Numbered from the stretch's first letter, positions 44,742 to 53,220 are shown. The stretch is DNA of 64,000 nucleotides from Spirosoma sp. KCTC 42546 (GCF_006965485.1 NZ_CP041360.1:7482501-7546500); one strand, 5' to 3'. A program made the numbers and translations. The notes: a model not told the origin generated them from the letters alone.

Positions 44742-45629
44742 ATGTCAGCAAAATCAATCCAACTTCATCATCCGTTCAAAACTATTATTTTAGCGGTCAG
44801 TCTGGGGCTCCTGCTGAACGGTTGTCTGACGGTTCGTCCAACAGTGTCCGCAACACCTACAGTTACGGCTCCTCTCAATCGTGCCAACAACCTTGCTCTC
44901 GGCAATCCGAGTGGAGCATCGGCCAGTAATCCCAACAATTACCTCATCAGTCGCCCGCAATACATACTGTCCTATAGTCGTGTCCGGGGCATTGCAAACT
45001 GGGTAAGCTGGCGCCTAAGCCCATCCTGGAAAGGCGATGCCAAACGAACAACTGAGTTCCGGCCAGACCCTTCATTACCAACGGGTTGGTACGCTGCCCG
45101 CCCGTCAGATTATACCAATACCGGCTTCGACCGGGGCCACCTTTGTCCATCCGACGACCGCGACATAACGCCCGAGGATAATGCCGCCACCTTCCTCCTA
45201 TCCAACATCGTGCCACAAGCGCCAAGGCACAATCGGGAAGTCTGGAAAAGTTTAGAAGACTATGAACGACAACTAATGTCGAACGGTAACGATGTCTATA
45301 TTATTGCCGGAGTAGCTGGTACTGGTGGCATTGGCCAGAATGGTTTTGCAACCACGCTGGCCAATGGGAAACTAACCGTTCCAGCCTCCTTATGGAAGAT
45401 ACTGGTGGTAGTACCTTCCGGTACTGACAATACATTTCAGATCACAGCCAACACCCGAGTGATTGCGGTAAATATTCCTAATAATCAGACGGCTGCCGAC
45501 AAACCCTGGCGTGCTTACCTAACCAGTATTGATGAACTCGAAAATCTAACCGGCTACGACTTTCTGTCCAATGTACCAGTTGACATCCAGCAGATTATTG
45601 AAAGGCAGATTGACGGAGGGAATAGTTAG
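44742..45629 (+). CDS. DNA/RNA non-specific endonuclease (NucA family) lipoprotein
   Basis: A 295-residue lipoprotein (lipobox LLLNGC, Cys28) with a beta-beta-alpha-metal nuclease domain. The DRGH motif is present in NTGFDRGHLCPSDDR, with general-base His133 and the downstream metal-binding Asn region NIVPQAPRHNREVWKSLEDYERQL. It should be a sugar-non-specific nuclease acting in the periplasm or outside the cell, for nutrient DNA use. Residues 30-65 are a low-complexity Thr/Ser/Pro/Asn spacer. The gene is single; an inverted repeat lies downstream. Confidence 0.93.
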   Translation: MSAKSIQLHHPFKTIILAVSLGLLLNGCLTVRPTVSATPTVTAPLNRANNLALGNPSGASASNPNNYLISRPQYILSYSRVRGIANWVSWRLSPSWKGDAKRTTEFRPDPSLPTGWYAARPSDYTNTGFDRGHLCPSDDRDITPEDNAATFLLSNIVPQAPRHNREVWKSLEDYERQLMSNGNDVYIIAGVAGTGGIGQNGFATTLANGKLTVPASLWKILVVVPSGTDNTFQITANTRVIAVNIPNNQTAADKPWRAYLTSIDELENLTGYDFLSNVPVDIQQIIERQIDGGNS

Positions 45630-45650
45630 GTACGGCAAGCAGTTAAACTT

Positions 45651-45714
45651 AACACAGAGGCACCGAGAACACAGAGTATTATTTATCACTCTATATTCTC
45701 GGTGCCTCTGTGTT
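45651..45714. repeat. Inverted array of CACAGAG-type words
   Basis: Arms 45651-45669 and 45696-45714 are 19-bp perfect inverse complements (core ACACAGAGGCACCGAG); words recur at 9-bp spacing. It lies between convergent nuclease and desaturase genes, 22 bases after the nuclease stop. Confidence 0.88.
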
Positions 45715-45728
45715 TATAAAATGGATGC

Positions 45729-46814
45729 TTATGCAGCCACAACTGACACTTGTGGCATGGCGGGAACCACAGTCTTCAATGGAATTCGCTGCGTACGCTT
45801 TCGAAGTAGGGCAATTGCTTCCTGATCATCAGCAAAGGCATTGTTGATATTAACCATATTTCGAGCTAATACATCGTATTTCTTAAACATCAGCAGGAAG
45901 AAAACTTGCCCAAAATCTATACCATCGAAAACAACAGCCTGATTTTGAGCATATTTATCTTTAGTTTTCAGAAAAAAGGTTGGGTGTTCGGTCCAGTGCA
46001 TGGCAGGTCGAACATGATGACTGATATGGTAGCCATCATTCCAGCATTTTTTGTTATACCGCACATTAATGCAGGTAATACTGTTTTTATAGGCATTACC
46101 TGGGTCTTCGAAATCCACGAATGAGTGTTGCGTCCAGTTGCCCAGCATAGCAATGAACCGATAGATAAAGAGCGGAAAAATGAACACCAAAAACGTAGCC
46201 TTCCAGTTTATGAAGCACAGACCAACACAAACAATGGTGAATATAATCTCACCGGTTAAGGCGCGGGTAGCCAATTTCGGGCGATTTTTCTGGCGAAGGT
46301 AATTCAGCAGGTTTCGCACGCCAATTGCAAAAAAACGGCCGAAATAAGCCATAAAACTCCAAAAGCTATCTCGCTGATACGTCATCGTGCTGCTATCATC
46401 CTCTTCGAGGTTATTTTCAGGATGGTGCATTCCAATATGGTGACTATAGTATGTTTCAGGTGTATGACCAAAAAACGGAGCCAGTATCCAGGGCAGAAAC
46501 TTATTCATCCAGTCATACTCCGTTTTGAAAAACTGCCGATGGCTCGTACAGTGCAACATCAGTCCAAAAGGGCCTTTAATGCCTAGATTACTAAAGATAA
46601 AATGAAGCGCTGCCACTGCCCACCAAGCCCATCCTGTCAAAAAAGGCATAAATAAGAGTACACTGAGTGGAATGAGCGTCAGACAAATGCGGATGGTGAG
46701 ATAAATAAAGGGTAAGTCGCGTTCGTCTTTAATAAACTGGAGAAAAAAACGATCCAGTCGATTATAATTGCCTACAGTAAAGGTAGGGTCCTGAATAGTG
46801 CTCAATAACTTCAT
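45729..46814 (-). CDS. Membrane fatty acid desaturase
   Basis: A 361-residue di-iron desaturase of the inner membrane. Histidine boxes are HCTSH (His88-His92), HHIGMHH (125-131) and a C-terminal HISHH in GYHISHHVRPAMHW. Four hydrophobic stretches flank them in the usual pairs. It introduces a double bond into acyl chains or a related lipid, using an external electron donor; the regiospecificity is unknown. Single gene. Confidence 0.93.
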   Translation of the reverse strand: MKLLSTIQDPTFTVGNYNRLDRFFLQFIKDERDLPFIYLTIRICLTLIPLSVLLFMPFLTGWAWWAVAALHFIFSNLGIKGPFGLMLHCTSHRQFFKTEYDWMNKFLPWILAPFFGHTPETYYSHHIGMHHPENNLEEDDSSTMTYQRDSFWSFMAYFGRFFAIGVRNLLNYLRQKNRPKLATRALTGEIIFTIVCVGLCFINWKATFLVFIFPLFIYRFIAMLGNWTQHSFVDFEDPGNAYKNSITCINVRYNKKCWNDGYHISHHVRPAMHWTEHPTFFLKTKDKYAQNQAVVFDGIDFGQVFFLLMFKKYDVLARNMVNINNAFADDQEAIALLRKRTQRIPLKTVVPAMPQVSVVAA

Positions 46815-46845
46815 GCAACAGGTACGGTGGTTAAGAGATAGTTAA

Positions 46846-46897
46846 ACAAAAAACGGGTCGTTTCAATTATCGTTCATAGCGAAATTGAAACGACCCG
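46846..46897 (-). terminator. Terminator of gnd
   Basis: A 15-bp perfect stem (46854-46868 with 46883-46897, arm CGGGTCGTTTCAATT) followed on the minus strand by a T6 run and TTTAAC. Confidence 0.9.
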
Positions 46898-46963
46898 AAC
46901 CTTTGTGTAATACTAACGAAAAAAAACGGAACTGGATTTAAATATTTCTCGTTAGGAGAAAAT

Positions 46964-47860
46964 TTATTTTTTCTCGACGGCATGCCCACCGAATTCATTT
47001 CGTAGCGCTGCCACTACTTTCCCGGTAAACGTATCATCCTGTAAAGAACGATAACGAGTCATCAAGGCCAGCGCCATTACGGGTGTTGGCACACCCAGAT
47101 CAAGAGCTGTTTCAAGCGTCCATTTCCCTTCGCCAGAAGAAAACATTCGACCTTTGATAGCGTCTAGTTTTGGGTCTTTACTAAAGGCATGTTCAGTTAA
47201 CTCCATTAGCCAGCCGCGAATGACCGAGCCATGACTCCACATTTTGGCCACAGCTTCAAAATCAAACGGGAACGGACTTTTTTCCAATACTTCAAACCCC
47301 TCAGCAATAGACTGCATCATCCCATATTCGATTCCATTATGGACCATTTTGGTAAAGTGTCCGCTACCTGCCGGACCCGTGTATAAATAACCATCTTCCA
47401 CAGATATAGCCTGAAACACGCCATGGAGTGGCTCAATAACGTCTGGATCGCCACCTACCATAGTGCAGGCTCCGTGTAATGCGCCACTGATGCCGCCACT
47501 AGTTCCACAATCCAGGAAGCCAATGCCTTTTTGTTTTAGATAATCATGCCGTCGAATTGAATCCTTATAGTGAGAGTTACCACCATCAATAATAACATCG
47601 CCCGGCTGCATAACAACCAGTAGTTGCTCAATAACCGTATCAATCAGCGGTCCAGCCGGAATCATCAGCCATAGTACGCGCTTCTCCGGCAATGCATTAT
47701 AAAGTTCTGGCAAGGTGTTAGCGCCCTGGGCACCTTCATTCTTAACGCCTTCAACCAGAGTTGGGTTAATATCATAACCAACAACCGTATGGCCATGCTT
47801 TACTAAGTTACTGACGAGGTTAAACCCCATTTTGCCTAAGCCAATGAATCCAATATGCAT
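46964..47860 (-). CDS. gnd: 6-phosphogluconate dehydrogenase (decarboxylating), short form
   Basis: A 298-residue enzyme of the pentose phosphate pathway converting 6-phosphogluconate to ribulose 5-phosphate. ATG 47860 (MHIGFIGLGKMG) is used; the annotated frame extends three residues upstream. The NAD-binding GxGxxG motif is GLGKMG; the substrate signature is VIIDGGNSHYKDS and the catalytic segment GTSGGISGALHGACTMVGG; the Lys base is in SGHFTKMVHNGIEYGMMQ. This is the short, NAD-preferring type (about 300 residues) rather than the 470-residue NADP enzyme. No zwf or pgl is nearby. Confidence 0.95.
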   Translation of the reverse strand: MHIGFIGLGKMGFNLVSNLVKHGHTVVGYDINPTLVEGVKNEGAQGANTLPELYNALPEKRVLWLMIPAGPLIDTVIEQLLVVMQPGDVIIDGGNSHYKDSIRRHDYLKQKGIGFLDCGTSGGISGALHGACTMVGGDPDVIEPLHGVFQAISVEDGYLYTGPAGSGHFTKMVHNGIEYGMMQSIAEGFEVLEKSPFPFDFEAVAKMWSHGSVIRGWLMELTEHAFSKDPKLDAIKGRMFSSGEGKWTLETALDLGVPTPVMALALMTRYRSLQDDTFTGKVVAALRNEFGGHAVEKK

Positions 47861-48126
47861 AACAACCAATAGTTTGAGTGGTAAAATTGACGTTTTCCCC
47901 TACTCCTTTTCTACAGCTTTTAGCGGTTAATTAACCACCTATTTTCAAAATTGAGCACGTCTTTAGGTATTGTTAAAAGCTAACAAATCTGCCAGCTAAA
48001 AGGGCCGTAGATTAATCTAAAATCATAATAGATAACAACATTTTCACCCTACAACACAATTTAGCTACAAATAATAATTATATTTTCCCCCGAATAGTCC
48101 CTTGCTAACCTAATCCATTCATAATC

Positions 48127-49491
48127 ATGCAAAAATTGTCCGTAACTGTCCTAATTCTTGTTTTTTGTTTAATAACCAGGCTATCTTCTGCCCAGCAAAC
48201 AGCTGCCGACTACTTTAACGAAGGTATTCAGAAGAGCAATGCGAAAGATTATCCCGGTGCTTTACAGGCCTTTTCCACAGCTATTATTCTTAACCCTGAA
48301 AATGCACCGAGTTACTACAACCGTGCTTTAGCAAAAATTAGTTTAAATGACATTCAGGGTGCCAACCTTGATCTTGACCAATCTCTTGAACTTAACCCTG
48401 GCGATGCCAATGCGTATCTTTACCGTGGCTTAAATCGCACTCGGCAGGAAGACTTCCGGGGAGCTATGCAGGATTTTAATCGGGCCATTGAACTCAACCC
48501 CACCGATGCCTTATTGTACTACCAGCGGGGGTTGTGCCGATTACAGATCAACTATATTAACAGTGCACTCGCCGACTTCAATAAAGCAGCTACCTTATCC
48601 CCGACAGATGTTAATATTCTAACCGCTCGTGGCAATTGCAAAATGCAATTGAACGACTATAAAGGTGCTTTAGCTGACTTTGCACTTACGCTTGAAAAGG
48701 CCCCTAACAAAACGCAGGCATTAGCCGGGCGTGGTTATGCTCGTTTTAAACTGGAAGATTACAAAGGTGCAATGGCCGACTTTAACCGAGCCATCGAACT
48801 CAGTAAAGACGAAGCCGAGCTTTATTATCATCGTGGTTTGGTAAAAACCCGACTGGGTGAGTTTGAGAACGCCGTGGCTGATTTTGATAAAACGGTACAG
48901 TTAAATCCTACCCACTATAAAGCGCTATTTAGCCGGGGGTTCTGTAAAAGTCGCACAGGCGGTGCCAAACAGGCTATTGCCGATATTGATAAGTCTATTG
49001 AAATGGGGACCGTTAGCAATCAGAATAAAGCGTACTACAGCGACTTCATCACGGCCAGTACGTTGTCACTTTTTGGTTCTATCGTTCAGGATCGCTATCG
49101 GGTAACGGAATTAGCTGATGATCGCTCGGATGCCTATTTAGTGCGAGGTATTCTTAAAAACTCGAATGGGGAAGGAAAATCGGCTCTACAGGACCTTAAT
49201 CGAGCAGTTGAGCTAAATCCTACCAACGCTGAAGCCTATTTCATACGGGGAATGGTTCGCTCATCGCTTGGCGATCAGAAAGGATCACTGATTGATTGCA
49301 ACAGTACCATCAAATTGAATCCACGTCATGCGGAAGCCTATTATCTGCGTGGTATTATTCGCTATGATTCAGGGGATGAGTCTAATGCCTGCATTGACAT
49401 GAGCCGGGCGGGTGAACTAGGCTACTCTCAGGCTTATAAGGTAATTGGTGCCAAGTGCAACAGTATACAACGGGCTACGGCTTTAAAATAG
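48127..49491 (+). CDS. Exported TPR protein with at least ten repeats
   Basis: A 454-residue exported protein (signal MQKLSVTVLILVFCLITRLSSAQ) consisting of regular 34-residue TPR units, e.g. ADYFNEGIQKSNAKDYPGALQAF, LYYQRGLCRLQINYINSALADF, AELYYHRGLVKTRLGEF, AEAYFIRGMVRSSLGDQ. A less regular insert at about 300-345 (NQNKAYYSDFITASTLSLFGS) breaks the array. It should be a periplasmic scaffold. Ends in a hairpin shared with the convergent VanZ gene. Confidence 0.88.
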   Translation: MQKLSVTVLILVFCLITRLSSAQQTAADYFNEGIQKSNAKDYPGALQAFSTAIILNPENAPSYYNRALAKISLNDIQGANLDLDQSLELNPGDANAYLYRGLNRTRQEDFRGAMQDFNRAIELNPTDALLYYQRGLCRLQINYINSALADFNKAATLSPTDVNILTARGNCKMQLNDYKGALADFALTLEKAPNKTQALAGRGYARFKLEDYKGAMADFNRAIELSKDEAELYYHRGLVKTRLGEFENAVADFDKTVQLNPTHYKALFSRGFCKSRTGGAKQAIADIDKSIEMGTVSNQNKAYYSDFITASTLSLFGSIVQDRYRVTELADDRSDAYLVRGILKNSNGEGKSALQDLNRAVELNPTNAEAYFIRGMVRSSLGDQKGSLIDCNSTIKLNPRHAEAYYLRGIIRYDSGDESNACIDMSRAGELGYSQAYKVIGAKCNSIQRATALK

Positions 49492-49500
49492 AGGACTTTC

Positions 49501-49536
49501 AGATTCGTAGTGTTATAAACGTAACACTACGAATCT
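49501..49536. terminator. 15-bp hairpin between convergent genes, containing a stop codon
   Basis: Arms 49501-49515 and 49522-49536 are perfect (AGATTCGTAGTGTTA). The stop codon and last codons of the VanZ gene (from 49527) lie inside the right arm. Confidence 0.85.
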
Positions 49537-49886
49537 ATAGTTTTGTACGTTTTATGAACGGCCCATGCCATAAACACCCCTACAACAGTACCCGCTGCAT
49601 CGGCTAATAAATCAATCCAATCGGCACTCCGGTTGATGGGCAATACGTACTGTAATACTTCAATAAGCCCCCCGAACAAGACTCCAGCAACCAGCACATA
49701 GCTCATCCGAAAACCTGCTAATATCCATAATAGAGCAAAAGGGGCAAATATGACGACGTGCATAAATTTATCATTAAACGTCACCAATTCACCCGGCAAA
49801 TCAGCATGAGGAGTAAGACAGCCTAGTAGCATGATGATGGTCCAGACAATAGCCAGCCATCGAAATACAGTTAAGGAAATTCTCAT
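49527..49886 (-). CDS. VanZ-like membrane protein
   Basis: A 119-residue, four-helix membrane protein of the VanZ family (FMHVVIFAPFALLWILAGF, LFGGLIEVLQYVLPINRSADWIDLLADAAGTVVGVF). VanZ was named for teicoplanin resistance, but most family members are of unknown function. The start overlaps the gldF stop by four bases (ATGA), so it is translated with the GldF-like permease. Confidence 0.9.
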   Translation of the reverse strand: MRISLTVFRWLAIVWTIIMLLGCLTPHADLPGELVTFNDKFMHVVIFAPFALLWILAGFRMSYVLVAGVLFGGLIEVLQYVLPINRSADWIDLLADAAGTVVGVFMAWAVHKTYKTIDS

Positions 49887-50608
49887 AAGGTTGATTTTAG
49901 CCGATTGGTCGTCAAAAAGAGAAACAAAACAAGTAAGCTAAGCAAATAAATAACATTCCGACTATCAATCACTCCTCTGCCCAGCGCCCTATACTGTTCA
50001 TCCAGCGCAAACAATGACAGGTAGTACGATAACCCGCCGAGCAATGATAAACCTGCCAGAGCACCGAGACCAACATACAGTAGAAAGCAGAAAAACGCAC
50101 CCAGTACAAAGGCCACTACCTGGTTATCATTAAATGATGATGCCCATAGGCCAATAGCGACAAATACACCGGCCAGCAACACCAGTCCAAGGTATGAGCC
50201 AAATACGCCGGCGGAGTCGATATTGCCAACTGGTGAACCGAGTTGATAGAGGGAATAATAATAGACTAAAGTAGGCAGGAGCGTGATAACCACAAGCAAC
50301 CAGCTCGCCAGGAATTTTCCACCTACAATACCCCATCCACTAACAGGTTTGGTGAGTAGCCATTCAAGTGTACCCGAACGCACTTCATCGGCTATGGAAC
50401 GCATTGTAATGGCAGGTACCAGAAATAACAGTAGATAGGGTGTCAGATTGAAAAACGTACCCATATCGGCATACCCATTTTCGAGCAGGCTTGTATCAGG
50501 AAACACCCACAGCAACAACCCAACGGCTGTCAGAAACACGCCCATGATTATATAAGCAATGGGCGATGAGAAGAATTGATTGATTTCTTTACGAAAAATG
50601 GCCAGCAC
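49883..50608 (-). CDS. gldF: Gliding motility-associated ABC transporter permease GldF
   Basis: A 241-residue ABC-2 type permease with six transmembrane helices. The N-terminus MLAIFRKEINQFFSSPIAYIIMGVFLTAVGLLLWVF and MRSIADEVRSGTLEWLLTKPVSGWGIVGGKFLASW match GldF, which with GldA and GldG forms an ABC transporter needed for gliding in Flavobacterium. Usually gldG follows; here the next gene is VanZ-like, so the gldG partner must be elsewhere or missing. The 5' side is a repeat element. Confidence 0.88.
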   Translation of the reverse strand: MLAIFRKEINQFFSSPIAYIIMGVFLTAVGLLLWVFPDTSLLENGYADMGTFFNLTPYLLLFLVPAITMRSIADEVRSGTLEWLLTKPVSGWGIVGGKFLASWLLVVITLLPTLVYYYSLYQLGSPVGNIDSAGVFGSYLGLVLLAGVFVAIGLWASSFNDNQVVAFVLGAFFCFLLYVGLGALAGLSLLGGLSYYLSLFALDEQYRALGRGVIDSRNVIYLLSLLVLFLFLTTNRLKSTL

Positions 50609-50630
50609 TTTTTTGTCAGCAGTGAAGTAA

Positions 50631-50727
50631 GTGGAGTTAGTAAAGTAGTGGAGTTAGTGGAATAAGTAAAGTTAATAACATAGCTTACTAACTCATTTCA
50701 CGAACTCCACTACTTCACCAACTCCCC
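50631..50727. repeat. Inverted array of GTGGAGTTAGT-type words before gldF
   Basis: Arms 50631-50667 and 50691-50727 match as inverse complements at 31 of 37 positions. The right arm ends at the TAG stop of the DUF4199 gene. Same word family as at 10147-10280 and 19504/19805. Confidence 0.85.
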
Positions 50728-51248
50728 TATTCAAACGGATTGGTTTTGTTTTTGCGTATGAAAGCGGCTATAACCAGTGAGAAAATAACACCTATCAGAA
50801 TGGTCATGAAGATACCAACGGCAAATGTTATCCCTGGGCTTTGAAATTTTTGCATCATGTCAACTGCCTGATCAACCTGCTCATCAGACATGTTTCCTTG
50901 CTCTTCCATCTGTTCACGAACCTGCTCGGTTAAGCGTTCCTGAAAGCCAGGATCAATAATGTTCGTATAAAAGATCGTGAACAAGGACGATAGGAACCCG
51001 GCAATGGCAGATAACAGGGTGCCCAGGCTCATACCATCTCCAAAACTCATATACCCTTCATTGGCAGATCGGTATTCGCGCATGCCCAGGATCAGACCAA
51101 CAATCAGAATACCATAAATAACGAGACTAAGCCCACGGTTAGTTGCCTGATCGAGTGTATACAGAATGGTTGAGTAGAGAACCAAGGTAATGCCAGTTAT
51201 AAGCCCCCATTTTAGGGCAACACGGGCGGTAGAAGTCTGGTTATTCAT
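50727..51248 (-). CDS. DUF4199 membrane protein (1)
   Basis: A 173-residue inner-membrane protein with four hydrophobic segments (WGLITGITLVLYSTILYTL, LVIYGILIVGLILGMREY, LGTLLSAIAGFLSSLFTIFYT, ITFAVGIFMTILIGVIFSLVIAAFI) and a charged loop with the acidic helix EQVREQMEEQGNMSDEQVDQAVDMM, the layout of the DUF4199 family common in Bacteroidota. Function unknown. Lies 27 bases from the second copy and appears cotranscribed with the dihydroorotase-like gene. Confidence 0.88.
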   Translation of the reverse strand: MNNQTSTARVALKWGLITGITLVLYSTILYTLDQATNRGLSLVIYGILIVGLILGMREYRSANEGYMSFGDGMSLGTLLSAIAGFLSSLFTIFYTNIIDPGFQERLTEQVREQMEEQGNMSDEQVDQAVDMMQKFQSPGITFAVGIFMTILIGVIFSLVIAAFIRKNKTNPFE

Positions 51249-51274
51249 GATCGTGAGGAAATGAGTATAGTGCG

Positions 51275-51826
51275 TTACTGTAAAACGCTGTAGTCCTGTT
51301 TTCGGAAAATAAGCGAAATAATAAGCACAGGCAGCACGGCTAAGGCTGTTTTTTTCGTCAGTTCGTCGGGAAGCAGGACTGACGGCGTCATTTTGATCGT
51401 TTTATCCCATTGCTCGGCAAAGGTTTCAGGACCAAACTGGTCTGTAAGCTGTTTCTTACCATCCAGTAATAGCTTCTTCGAGTTAACGATATATTCCGCA
51501 AATACACCCGGATCAATTTGAGTCACAAACAGATAAATGAGCCAGCCCGTTACTAAAGCCGCAACCGTATTCAGAACATAACCAATGGTCAGGCCTTCCC
51601 ACAAATGCAGTCGACCATGACCAATATATTTTCGATAATACCAGACTGTGGCCACCATAACAATGATATGAATGCCGTAATCCAGTACCCGAATATTACC
51701 CAGAGCGGGGATACCAATGGCATACAAAGCCAGAAAATACAGAAAGCACAAAACACCCGTCAGCAATCCGGCCAGGAGCGGAATTTTCAACAACGGATGC
51801 CCAAAATAATTCAGAATACTTTTCAT
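51275..51826 (-). CDS. DUF4199 membrane protein (2)
   Basis: A 183-residue membrane protein of similar layout to its neighbour, with a central helix pair and the loop YIVNSKKLLLDGKKQLTDQFGPETFAEQWDKTIKM. The ATG overlaps the stop of the dihydroorotase-like gene by four bases, indicating translational coupling. Function unknown; sequence drift from copy 1 suggests an old duplication. Confidence 0.8.
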   Translation of the reverse strand: MKSILNYFGHPLLKIPLLAGLLTGVLCFLYFLALYAIGIPALGNIRVLDYGIHIIVMVATVWYYRKYIGHGRLHLWEGLTIGYVLNTVAALVTGWLIYLFVTQIDPGVFAEYIVNSKKLLLDGKKQLTDQFGPETFAEQWDKTIKMTPSVLLPDELTKKTALAVLPVLIISLIFRKQDYSVLQ

Positions 51827-53166
51827 GTGGTTGGCTTAAATTGGCCATGATGTACGGTTCCGACTACGCGGCCCGTGAATGATTGCCCCAGAAACGGGGA
51901 GTTCTTGGATTTTGACAACGTACGCTCATAGCGCCAGGTAGCAGTTGGGTCAAAAAGCGTCAGACTGGCCGACTGTCCTTCGGCAATAGTCACGTCCGGT
52001 AGTCGCAGAATGGCTCGGGGGTTACTCGTGAGTTTCTCTATGAGTTGCAACAGCGGTAAGCCCTGATTGTGCGTTACAAGGGCAGCAAAGACCGTTTCCA
52101 GCCCAATGATACCAAATTCAGCTTGGTCGAATTCCAGATTTTTACTCTCGGCATCCTGGGGTGAATGATCAGATACAATTGCGTCAATCGTCCCATCAGC
52201 TAAGCCTGCCCAAAGGGCAGCCACATCCGTTGATGATCGAAAGGGTGGGTTTACTTTTAAATTCGTATCGAAACCCGATAAGGCCGAGTCATCAAACACT
52301 AACTGGTGAACCGCCACATCGCAACTTACAGGCATCCCCTGTGCTTTCGCCTGCCGGATCAGTTCAACCGACCGGGCAGTAGATAGGGTGGAGAAGTGTA
52401 ATACTGGGTGCAGGGGGCTCGGAGCACGGGGCCCAGCGCCCAGCGAATTTGAAGCTGTTGTTTCACTCTGCTCCATGCTCCGGGCTCCGAGCACGTAGTC
52501 CAGCAATCGTAAATCGCGCTCAACAAGTAGCTCTTCCGCTAAAGCGGGCATTCCCTTGAGGCCAAGCAATGTACTTTGAATCCCTTCATGCATTTGGCCA
52601 AATCGAGTCAGTAGCTGCTCTTCGGGCCGATTCATGAGCAAGCCGTTAATCGGTTGCAGATATTGGAGTGTTTTGAGCAGCAGATCAGGATTCTGGAGTG
52701 GGTGTGTCCCATCAGAAAACGCAACGGCTCCGGCATGATGCAGGTCCAGCATTTCCGTAAAGTCATCGCCAGCCGCTTTTTTTGTTACAGCCGCAATCAC
52801 ATGAACGTTCACAGGTTGCCCTTCGGCCATTCGTCGGACGTACCCCAGCGTTCCCTTATCGTCTATTACCGGCTGCGTGTTGGGCAACACGGCAATATCG
52901 GTAAAACCACCGGCGGCTGCCGCCCTACATACGCTGGTCAGGTCTTCTTTATGCTCGTAGCCAGGGTCTTGTGCCAATACACGCATATCGACCCAACCCG
53001 GTGACACATGCAGATTGTCCGACTCAATGATCCTGTAGTCAGAACCAACAGACAAGTTTTGGCCAAGCTGACGAATCAGGCCGTTTTCAACCAGAATATC
53101 AACCACCTGCCCATCCAGGGGCGATGCAGTATCAACAACACGGGCAGAACGGATTAGAAATTGCAT
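51823..53166 (-). CDS. Dihydroorotase-like protein lacking the metal-binding HxH
   Basis: A 447-residue amidohydrolase-superfamily protein of the dihydroorotase group. Where active enzymes have DxHxH followed by R-x-PG, this one reads GWVDMRVLAQDPGYEHKED: Asp60 is kept but both His are Arg62 and Leu64. The C-terminal DGTIDAIVSDHSPQ is conserved. I recall this DMR-type variant as a widespread second dihydroorotase-like protein in Bacteroidota, alongside a true PyrC; it may be inactive, structural for aspartate transcarbamoylase, or use another site. Residues about 224-256 (GARSMEQSETTASNSLGAGPRA and onward) are an insertion encoded by heptamer repeats. First gene of an operon with two DUF4199 genes, then gldF. 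Confidence 0.88.
   Translation of the reverse strand: MQFLIRSARVVDTASPLDGQVVDILVENGLIRQLGQNLSVGSDYRIIESDNLHVSPGWVDMRVLAQDPGYEHKEDLTSVCRAAAAGGFTDIAVLPNTQPVIDDKGTLGYVRRMAEGQPVNVHVIAAVTKKAAGDDFTEMLDLHHAGAVAFSDGTHPLQNPDLLLKTLQYLQPINGLLMNRPEEQLLTRFGQMHEGIQSTLLGLKGMPALAEELLVERDLRLLDYVLGARSMEQSETTASNSLGAGPRAPSPLHPVLHFSTLSTARSVELIRQAKAQGMPVSCDVAVHQLVFDDSALSGFDTNLKVNPPFRSSTDVAALWAGLADGTIDAIVSDHSPQDAESKNLEFDQAEFGIIGLETVFAALVTHNQGLPLLQLIEKLTSNPRAILRLPDVTIAEGQSASLTLFDPTATWRYERTLSKSKNSPFLGQSFTGRVVGTVHHGQFKPTT
52410..52492. repeat. Inverted GC-rich heptamer arrays inside the dihydroorotase-like gene
   Basis: Left run 52410-52444 has five heptamers (GCAGGGG, GCTCGGA, GCACGGG, then GCCCAGC twice). Right run 52465-52492 has four whose complements are GCTCGGA, GCCCGGA, GCATGGA, GCAGAGT. 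Together they form an imperfect hairpin, all in frame in the coding sequence. Confidence 0.85.
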
Positions 53167-53220
53167 AGAAAATTTCCCTCTGCGTTTTTGAGAAGAGGGC
53201 TGCGAGTGAAGTAATTATCT

